Source: Bacteroidia bacterium (GTDB lineage: Bacteria > Bacteroidota > Bacteroidia > Bacteroidales > UBA5342). Taken from it: a stretch of 10,620 nt of DNA. The DNA lies in the NCBI GenBank assembly GCA_030433225.1, contig JAUIMD010000036.1, positions 1-10,620 on the forward strand, read 5' to 3'. Shown piece after piece: positions 5,247 to 10,620 of the stretch. The first letter of the stretch is position 1. Each line of letters begins with the position of its first letter. The notes under the pieces are model-generated. The model searched no databases, had not been told where the DNA came from, and worked only from the letters and a program-made list of their open reading frames with translations. The position numbers and the translations under genes were made by a program.

Positions 5247-8111
5247 TTGGCCAAACCGTTTTTATACTCCGTTGCTGAAACCTATGTTAACCAACTAAAA
5301 AGTGATTTGCACAAGGTACATTTTGTGTTCCCTAACCGAAGGGCCGGTGTATTTTTTAAAAAGTACATTGGACAAATCACCCGAACACCGCTTATTTTAC
5401 CCAAAATAAGTACGATATCTGATTTTGTACATGGGCTTTCGGAACTTGAAAAAGGGGATAACCTCGACCTGCTTTTTCGCTTGTTTCACGTGTACAACCG
5501 ACATACCGGTGGGCAGGAGGTATTCGATGAATTTTACTTTTGGGGCAATGTGATGCTCAACGATTTTGACGAAATTGATAAATTCTACGTCGATGCCCAA
5601 AAACTCTACCGCAACATGGTGGATTTAAAGGAGATTGATGCAACCTTCTCGGGGCTGGAGAAAGAGCAGGAAGAGGCCCTAAGAAGTTTCTGGCTCAACT
5701 TTCAGGAAAAAAAACAACCCGAATTAAAAGAACAGTTCCTCAAAAACTGGTCTATTCTGTACCCCGTTTACCGCGATTTTAATGCGGAACTGCTGGCTCA
5801 TAAAATTGGTTACGAGGGGCTGGTGTACCGCAAGGTGGTGGATAACCTCCCCCGGCTTTTGGAGAACCTTTCGGATAAAACCATCGTTTTTGCCGGTTTT
5901 AATGCACTGAACCGGTGCGAAGAAGCCCTGTTCGATTTTTTGCGAAATACCGGAAAAGCAGAATTCTGCTGGGATTATTCTCCATCCCCGTTTATGAACG
6001 ATGGAAACCAGGCGGTGGATTTCATGAAAAAGTATACCCGCCGGTACCCTCAAAAAGACACCTTAAAACTGGACTTTGAACCACAGGTTGAATTTCGTTC
6101 CATCCGGGTGCCGTCGGTTACCGGGCAGGCTTATTTGGGCCAATCGTTGTTGGCAAACCAGGCACAACAAAGCCCGGATGAACTTACCAAATCGGTAATG
6201 ATACTGTGCGACGAATCGTTATTGGTGCACAGTTTATACAGCCTCCCTGAGCAACTCTCTTCCATTAACATTACCATGGGATACCCCGTAAAGGCCTCCA
6301 TCACATTAAGCCTGCTCAATGGCCTGTTAAAACTGCAACGCCACAAACGGCAGGCAAAAGGTGGAACAGCCTTTTACTCGCAAACCGTGCAGGATGTGCT
6401 GCAACACGAATGGATAAAGCAATTGGATGAGGCTAAGCAAGGGCCCGGCATACTTAAACAAATTGTAGATCAAAACCTGGTGTATTGGACCTTGCCCGAA
6501 GAAGCGCATTCCCCCTTTACACAGCTGCTTTTTGCGCCCGATGTTTCATCTGCCGGGTTTACCGACTGGATCATCCAGCTATTTGAAATGGTGCTGGACT
6601 ACCAGGTTCCTGATAGCGAAGAAGACGAGGAAACTCCTGCCCCACAAGATGCGCTGGCCATGCTGGAAAAAGAGATTTTATTTTTCTGCATCACCGTGCT
6701 AAACCGACTTTCGGTGCAGATAAAGGGATTTCAGACAGAAATTGATTTGGACATTCTGGCCCGCATCATCAAAAAAGCGGTGGAAAACCAAACCATTCCA
6801 TTTGAGGGAGAACCCCTGAGCGGGTTTCAGATTATGGGGGTGCTGGAATCCCGAACCATCGATTTTGAAGACATTACATTTTTATCGTTTAACGAGCATG
6901 TTTTTCCTCGTAAAAGCCCTGACAACACCTTTATTCCATATAACCTGCGCAAGGGGTACGGACTTACCACCACCGAATATTACGATGCCATGTATGCCTA
7001 TTATTTTTACCGTTTGCTGCAACGTGCCAAGCGGGTTACCATGATATACAACACCTCACAATCAGGCATATACCCGGGCGAACCCAGCCGCTACCTGCTG
7101 CAACTCAAATACATTTACGAGGCACGTATAAAAGAGCAGAGCGTTGCGGTGGACATGCAGGCAAAAACAGATCATCCCATTCACATACAGGAAAAAGCAG
7201 GGGAACATTTGTTACAAAAATACGTGCTATCCGAAGAAAAATTTCTTTCGGCATCGGCATTAAATACGTACATCGATTGCACCCTGAAATTCTACTTTAC
7301 CTATATTCAGGGGTTGCGTGAAGACGACGAGGTAGAGGAAGAAATTGACCAGCGGGTGTTTGGTTCCATTTTTCACGATGCCATGGAAAAACTGTATGAA
7401 CCCTACGAAAACAACAAAATAACCACCGAATTGCTGCAAGGGCTCATGCGCTCACCAAAGGTAGATTCGCACCTGAAGGCCGCCATGGCACACCACTTTT
7501 TTAAAACCACCCCCAACAAAGCAGACATTGCCGGACAATTCCGGATTATTTACAATGTTTTAAAAAAATACATCAAAAAAACGCTGGAAACCGATCAGGG
7601 TTTTGCCCCTTTTGTATATGTAAAAGGAGAAGAAAAAGTGGTAATTCCTAAAAAGATTGGGAAAGATACGGAAGTATTTTTGGGTGGATTTATTGACCGG
7701 GTAGATCAGGTGGATAATTATACGCGCATAATCGACTATAAAACAGGCACTGCAACACCCAGCGAAATGTCGTTTTCGGATGTGGAGCAACTGTTCACTC
7801 CTCACAAAAACCGCCCGAAATACGTATTTCAAACCATGTTTTATATGGTGCTGTACAAGCACATCCACCCCAACAAGATTACCAAACCGGGTATTTATTT
7901 TTTACGCAACCTATACAAGGATTTTAGTTGGAATGTAACCCAGAAAAAGGAAAAGCAGGACCTGGACAGCAACTCACCGTATTTGGAAGAGTTTGAAGAA
8001 ATGCTGGAAGAACTGTTAGCCACCCTTTTTAGCGGAAAGGCAGAATTTAAGCAAACCGACATTGTGGAGCATTGCCAGTACTGTGCCTTTAAAAACATTT
8101 GCATGCGCTAG
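5247..8111 (+). CDS. AddB-like PD-(D/E)XK nuclease with putative 4Fe-4S cluster
   Basis: This 954-residue protein resembles AddB, the helicase-like nuclease subunit of AddAB, which processes double-strand ends for RecA. The N-terminus FVFPNRRAGVFFKKYI (26-41) lies where helicases carry Walker A, but lacks GKS/GKT, so ATP hydrolysis is doubtful. MGVLESRTIDFEDITFLSFN (about 529-548), then HVFP, matches a RecB/AddB helicase-core motif. The C-terminal nuclease domain (about 670-954) has D817 in GGFIDRVD, D830-Y831-K832 in IIDYKTG and the downstream FQTMFYMVLY. C678 plus C943-x2-C946-x5-C952 reproduce the AddB iron-sulfur pattern. The start must be TTG 5247 or ATT 5244: the upstream stop is immediately before and the first in-frame ATG lies about 100 codons in. 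Translational coupling to the MltF-like gene is likely. No addA gene lies in the window. Confidence 0.87.
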   Translation: MAKPFLYSVAETYVNQLKSDLHKVHFVFPNRRAGVFFKKYIGQITRTPLILPKISTISDFVHGLSELEKGDNLDLLFRLFHVYNRHTGGQEVFDEFYFWGNVMLNDFDEIDKFYVDAQKLYRNMVDLKEIDATFSGLEKEQEEALRSFWLNFQEKKQPELKEQFLKNWSILYPVYRDFNAELLAHKIGYEGLVYRKVVDNLPRLLENLSDKTIVFAGFNALNRCEEALFDFLRNTGKAEFCWDYSPSPFMNDGNQAVDFMKKYTRRYPQKDTLKLDFEPQVEFRSIRVPSVTGQAYLGQSLLANQAQQSPDELTKSVMILCDESLLVHSLYSLPEQLSSINITMGYPVKASITLSLLNGLLKLQRHKRQAKGGTAFYSQTVQDVLQHEWIKQLDEAKQGPGILKQIVDQNLVYWTLPEEAHSPFTQLLFAPDVSSAGFTDWIIQLFEMVLDYQVPDSEEDEETPAPQDALAMLEKEILFFCITVLNRLSVQIKGFQTEIDLDILARIIKKAVENQTIPFEGEPLSGFQIMGVLESRTIDFEDITFLSFNEHVFPRKSPDNTFIPYNLRKGYGLTTTEYYDAMYAYYFYRLLQRAKRVTMIYNTSQSGIYPGEPSRYLLQLKYIYEARIKEQSVAVDMQAKTDHPIHIQEKAGEHLLQKYVLSEEKFLSASALNTYIDCTLKFYFTYIQGLREDDEVEEEIDQRVFGSIFHDAMEKLYEPYENNKITTELLQGLMRSPKVDSHLKAAMAHHFFKTTPNKADIAGQFRIIYNVLKKYIKKTLETDQGFAPFVYVKGEEKVVIPKKIGKDTEVFLGGFIDRVDQVDNYTRIIDYKTGTATPSEMSFSDVEQLFTPHKNRPKYVFQTMFYMVLYKHIHPNKITKPGIYFLRNLYKDFSWNVTQKKEKQDLDSNSPYLEEFEEMLEELLATLFSGKAEFKQTDIVEHCQYCAFKNICMR

Positions 8112-8118
8112 ACTACCG

Positions 8119-9690
8119 CTACATTTCGTTTTTATCCGGGTAATCCAACGTGTAGTGCAAGCCACGACTTTCTTTGCGAGCCTGGGCAAATTTAATCACC
8201 AGGTAGCCCACGTTAATGGCGTTTCGCAGCTCACAAATTTCTTTGGAAACTATGGAGCGGTCGTACAGGTTTTCCGTTTCACGGTAAATAATTTCCAATC
8301 GGTCCAAGGCTCTTTTTAAGCGCAGATTTGACCGAACAATGCCCACATAATTGCTCATGATTTGTTCCAGCTCACGGGTGGTTTGCGTGATCAATACCAT
8401 TTCTTCCGGCAGAGATGTACCCTCGTCGTCCCATTCGGGTATGTTGCTTTTTACATCGTAGCTTTTAAATACCTCCAACGCGTGTTGCGCGGCATAATTC
8501 CCATACACAATGCCTTCCAGCAAAGAGTTTGAAGCCAAGCGATTGGCACCGTGCAGCCCGGTAGATGAGCACTCGCCTGCTGCATACAAACGGTTAATGG
8601 AAGAGCAACCATTCAAGTCCACTTTAATGCCTCCACATAAATAATGCGCGGCCGGAACTACCGGTATTTTTTCTTTGGTAATGTCAAAGCCCAGACTTTT
8701 GCACTTTTTATAGATGTTGGGAAAATGACTGATAATCTGCTCTGCCGGTTTGTGCGAAACATCCAGCCACACATAATCGTAACCGCGGCTTTTCATTTCG
8801 TTATCAATGGCACGGGCCACAATATCACGCGGAGCCAGAGAACCCCGTTCGTCGTATTTTTGCATGAAACGTCTGCCGTTTCGGTCTTTTAGTTCGGCAC
8901 CAAATCCACGCAATGCCTCCGTTATTAAAAAAGAGGGGCGCTCCTTTAAATTGTACAAAGCCGTGGGATGAAACTGCACAAATTCCATGCCTTCAATCAG
9001 GGCTTTTGCGCGGCTCGCCATGGCAATTCCATCGCCTGTTGCAATGGATGGATTGGTAGTGGTTTGGTAAATTTCGCCAATGCCCCCGGTGGCCAGCAGC
9101 GTAACCCTTGACAGAAGGGTAAAAACCTTGTTATTTTTTATATTTAAAACATAAGCACCATAGCACTCAATGTCTTTCCGCTTGCGGGTTACCTTTTCGC
9201 CCAAATGGTGCTGGGTAATAATATCCACCGCAAAATGCTTTTCCAGCACGGTAATGTTCGGATGCGCCTTTACCGCACTTACCATTTTATCTTGTATTTC
9301 GGTACCGGTCTTATCTTTGGCATGCAAAATGCGGTGTTCCGAATGTCCTCCTTCTTTGTGCAGGTCAAATTTTCCTTCGGCATTTTTGTCAAATTCCACC
9401 CCCCAGTTTACCAGCTGGTCAATGTAGGCAGGTGCTTCGGTAATAATTTTTCGAACCACTTCCGGGTCGTTCACTTCGTCACCGGCAATCATGGTGTCTT
9501 TAATGTGCTTTTCAAAATCGTCGGGCTGGTACATTACCGATGCAATTCCGCCCTGTGCATACCGCGTGTTTGTTTCGGCAATGTCGGTTTTGCTCAATAC
9601 ACAAACGGTACCCTTTTCGGCCACTTTAAGCGCAAATGAGAGTCCTGCTATTCCCGTTCCAATCACTAAAAAGTCGTAATACTGCCTCAT
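8119..9690 (-). CDS. nadB: L-aspartate oxidase
   Basis: NadB oxidises L-aspartate to iminoaspartate using FAD, with fumarate or oxygen as acceptor; NadA then makes quinolinate for NAD. The protein has 523 residues from the ATG at 9690. Its N-terminus YDFLVIGTGIAGLSFALKVA contains the dinucleotide-binding GxGxxG. Other family blocks are TRYAQGGIA, GGHSEHRILHAKDKTG, MEFVQFHPTAL, LITEALRGFGAEL, SLAPRDIVARAI and AAHYLCGGIKVDLNG. Then come LYAAGECSSTGLHGANRLAS and NSLLEG. The active-site histidines and arginines expected of the family appear present. Succinate dehydrogenase flavoprotein is less likely given the length and C-terminal helical domain. An in-frame TTG at 9708 would add six residues, but it is inside the TACCTTTG promoter box and therefore probably not transcribed. 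No nadA or nadC is visible. The gene converges on the AddB-like gene with a 7-base gap. Confidence 0.95.
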   Translation of the reverse strand: MRQYYDFLVIGTGIAGLSFALKVAEKGTVCVLSKTDIAETNTRYAQGGIASVMYQPDDFEKHIKDTMIAGDEVNDPEVVRKIITEAPAYIDQLVNWGVEFDKNAEGKFDLHKEGGHSEHRILHAKDKTGTEIQDKMVSAVKAHPNITVLEKHFAVDIITQHHLGEKVTRKRKDIECYGAYVLNIKNNKVFTLLSRVTLLATGGIGEIYQTTTNPSIATGDGIAMASRAKALIEGMEFVQFHPTALYNLKERPSFLITEALRGFGAELKDRNGRRFMQKYDERGSLAPRDIVARAIDNEMKSRGYDYVWLDVSHKPAEQIISHFPNIYKKCKSLGFDITKEKIPVVPAAHYLCGGIKVDLNGCSSINRLYAAGECSSTGLHGANRLASNSLLEGIVYGNYAAQHALEVFKSYDVKSNIPEWDDEGTSLPEEMVLITQTTRELEQIMSNYVGIVRSNLRLKRALDRLEIIYRETENLYDRSIVSKEICELRNAINVGYLVIKFAQARKESRGLHYTLDYPDKNEM

Positions 9691-9705
9691 CGTAGAAAAT
9701 TTAGC

Positions 9706-9713
9706 CAAAGGTA
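9706..9713 (-). promoter_or_regulatory. nadB: nadB -7 promoter box
   Basis: Read on the minus strand, the sequence TACCTTTG matches TAnnTTTG exactly and ends 15 bases before the ATG at 9690. A TTTA at 9734-9731 is a weak -33 candidate with a 17-base spacer. This position rules against the TTG at 9708 as the start of translation and so decides the nadB N-terminus. Confidence 0.6.
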
Positions 9714-9806
9714 ATGAAATCGTCAGGTTTTAAAGCCGCCAAGCCAATATTGAATCCACGCGCCGAAAAGCCTCCGAAAAACAAGCCATTTTACCAATTG
9801 CTTCCG

Positions 9807-9814
9807 TACATTTA
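9807..9814 (+). promoter_or_regulatory. rimM: Possible rimM -7 box
   Basis: TACATTTA is one mismatch from TAnnTTTG and ends four bases before the ATG at 9819. Used as a promoter it would give an almost leaderless message. I see no good -33 element, so the call is weak; rimM might be transcribed from further upstream. Confidence 0.2.
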
Positions 9815-9818
9815 CCGC

Positions 9819-10334
9819 ATGTTAGTAAAAGAAGACTTTTTACAAGCCGGTGTGATTAATAAACCGCGGGGCATTGCGGGGGAACTGAATTTTGCCACTC
9901 TGCCCAAAACTACCCTGAATGAGCAGGAATTTCCCTTTTTATTTTTAGAAGTGGACGGCTACCTGGTACCGTTTAAAACCGAAGATATGTATTGGACGGA
10001 TGCCGAACACGGGGTTGTAAAATTTGAGGATGTAGCATCGAGCGAGGAGGGTGCCCGGTTAACCGGACTTTCCTTTTACATTCCCAAATCCGCTATGCAG
10101 GAGGATGAATTGACGGCATCGCTTGCGGGGCTCATCGATTTTGAGGTAACCGACGAACAAGGCCATTGGGTTGGAAAGGTTGTTGACTTTATGGATATTC
10201 CCGGTAATCCGGTGCTGGTATTGGAGCATGAAAAGAAGGAAATTCTGCTGCCTTTTAATGAAGATTTGCTGCTGGAGCTGTTGCCTGATAAAAAATCAAT
10301 GCGATATCAAGTGCCCGATGGGTTGGTTGATTAA
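9819..10334 (+). CDS. rimM: Ribosome maturation factor RimM
   Basis: RimM helps assemble the head of the 30S subunit by binding ribosomal protein S19 and supporting 16S rRNA processing. From the ATG at 9819 the product has 171 residues, the usual size. The N-terminal RimM barrel begins KEDFLQAGVINKPRGIAGELNF (G-x3-P-x-GIxGEL motif at about residues 10-20). The C-terminal PRC-barrel runs from about residue 98: LIDFEVTDEQGHWVGKVVDF, then GNPVLVLEH, LLPFNEDLLLELLPDKK and the closing VPDGLVD. The frame is open upstream to an ATG at 9714, which would add 35 residues (MKSSGFKAAKPILNPRAEKP...). That part has no RimM similarity, begins next to the nadB -7 box and is probably untranslated. Bacteroidota rimM often follows rpsP, but here the gene stands alone and divergent from nadB. 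Confidence 0.92.
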   Translation: MLVKEDFLQAGVINKPRGIAGELNFATLPKTTLNEQEFPFLFLEVDGYLVPFKTEDMYWTDAEHGVVKFEDVASSEEGARLTGLSFYIPKSAMQEDELTASLAGLIDFEVTDEQGHWVGKVVDFMDIPGNPVLVLEHEKKEILLPFNEDLLLELLPDKKSMRYQVPDGLVD

Positions 10335-10407
10335 TGTACCCCGGTGATTTTCAGGCGTTAAATTTCGAATGAAAAAATATGTTATAAAACACAAAAATAA
10401 AATTGCA

Positions 10408-10432
10408 AAAAATGTAAAAACACGGCATTTTT
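10408..10432 (+). terminator. Weak hairpin downstream of rimM
   Basis: AAAAATG (10408-10414) pairs with CATTTTT (10426-10432) around an 11-base loop. Its T-rich 3' arm could assist termination about 75 bases after the rimM stop. With only two G-C or C-G pairs it is unstable, so it may be chance in AT-rich DNA. Confidence 0.2.
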
Positions 10433-10477
10433 GAAGCCACAAAGCAATCACAAATTAGATTCTTATTCTATACTTGC

Positions 10478-10485
10478 TAACTTTA
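10478..10485 (+). promoter_or_regulatory. Possible -7 box before the terminator
   Basis: TAACTTTA differs by one base from TAnnTTTG and from the rnpB box TAACTTTG. Transcription would start near 10491, about 40 bases before the strong terminator. The only ATG in that interval (10499) is followed immediately by TAA, so no peptide would be made. No convincing -33 element is present. Confidence 0.25.
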
Positions 10486-10502
10486 GAAACAAGATTTAAT
10501 GT

Positions 10503-10534
10503 AAAAAGAGTTCCCGTCCCAGGAACTCTTTTTT
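10503..10534. terminator. Strong rho-independent terminator, usable in both directions
   Basis: AAAAAGAGTTCC (10503-10514) pairs perfectly with GGAACTCTTTTT (10522-10533) around the seven-base loop CGTCCCA, giving twelve pairs. The A-run on the left and T-run on the right (10529-10534) give it a terminator shape on either strand. On the plus strand it would end rimM transcripts. On the minus strand it would end a convergent gene whose possible stop codon is at 10542-10544. Confidence 0.8.
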
Positions 10535-10541
10535 ATTTTCA

Positions 10542-10620
10542 TCAGGGCGAAAATAAGCCTCCTCCTACCAACCGTTTTTTGCCACAGCGCACCCCCATAT
10601 GCCTTATTTGAAGGAACCGG
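10542..10620 (-). CDS. Possible 3' end of a convergent gene (partial, unrecognised)
   Basis: On the minus strand, one frame entering from the window edge is open for about 25 codons, ending GKKRLVGGGLFSP and two consecutive TGA stops (10544-10539). It stops a few bases before the bidirectional terminator, which is where a convergent gene would be expected to end. The fragment is too short to assign to any family, and a second minus-strand frame is also open here. The call rests mainly on the position of the tandem stops next to the terminator. Confidence 0.25.
   Translation of the reverse strand, partial: RFLQIRHMGVRCGKKRLVGGGLFSP

Noticed and set aside
9205..9639. A 144-codon open frame on the plus strand, opposite nadB
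   Set aside because: It is fully antisense to conserved nadB blocks. Its composition is that of a reverse-complement shadow, and no start signal is present.
1..10620. Mobile element, defence island, CRISPR array or tRNA gene
   Set aside because: I looked on both strands for transposase or integrase proteins, repeat-spacer periodicity, terminal inverted repeats and tRNA-like arms, and saw none. The AddB-like and DEDDy nucleases are common repair proteins rather than signs of a defence system.

Overview
The window is a compact, gene-dense piece of a Bacteroidota chromosome. The evidence for the phylum is direct. Start codons follow A-rich stretches rather than purine-rich Shine-Dalgarno sites. 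Promoter-like TAnnTTTG boxes sit just upstream of several genes (TAACTTTG before rnpB, TACCTTTG before nadB and before the metallo-hydrolase gene, TATTTTTG before the DUF456 gene). The proteins also look like Bacteroidota relatives. The order within the phylum cannot be fixed from the sequence alone. Nothing suggests a mobile island: I see no integrase, transposase, tRNA gene, direct-repeat pair or CRISPR array.

Layout from left to right. Bases 1-426 hold the N-terminal part of a PhnP-like metallo-hydrolase on the minus strand, divergent from a small membrane protein of the DUF456 family (594-1073). A likely terminator (1077-1103) separates the latter from the RNase P RNA gene rnpB (about 1148-1488), which has its own well-formed promoter. 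Next is a YihY/BrkB-type six-helix membrane protein with a C-terminal winged-helix-like segment (1553-2878). A 188-base intergenic region follows with a promoter-like pair, two inverted repeats and two very short reading frames. It precedes a tight plus-strand cluster: a DEDDy 3'-5' exonuclease (3067-3810), an MltF-like lipoprotein lytic transglycosylase (3816-5243) and an AddB-like PD-(D/E)XK nuclease with a putative iron-sulfur cluster (5247-8111, TTG start). Gaps inside the cluster are 5 and 3 bases.

The cluster ends 7 bases from the 3' end of nadB (L-aspartate oxidase, minus strand, 8119-9690). Divergent from nadB is rimM (16S rRNA processing factor, 9819-10334). The last 286 bases are AT-rich. 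They contain a promoter-like box, a strong hairpin with a T-run (10503-10534), and possibly the 3' end of a convergent gene.

Most genes are housekeeping: tRNA 5' maturation (rnpB), 30S assembly (rimM), NAD synthesis (nadB), DNA-end processing and repair (the exonuclease and the AddB-like protein) and peptidoglycan turnover (MltF-like). I found no convincing new multi-gene system. The points most worth a second look are the structured leader before the exonuclease gene, the two nucleases flanking a cell-envelope enzyme in one apparent operon with no AddA partner in view, and the possible very short transcript near 10490-10540.
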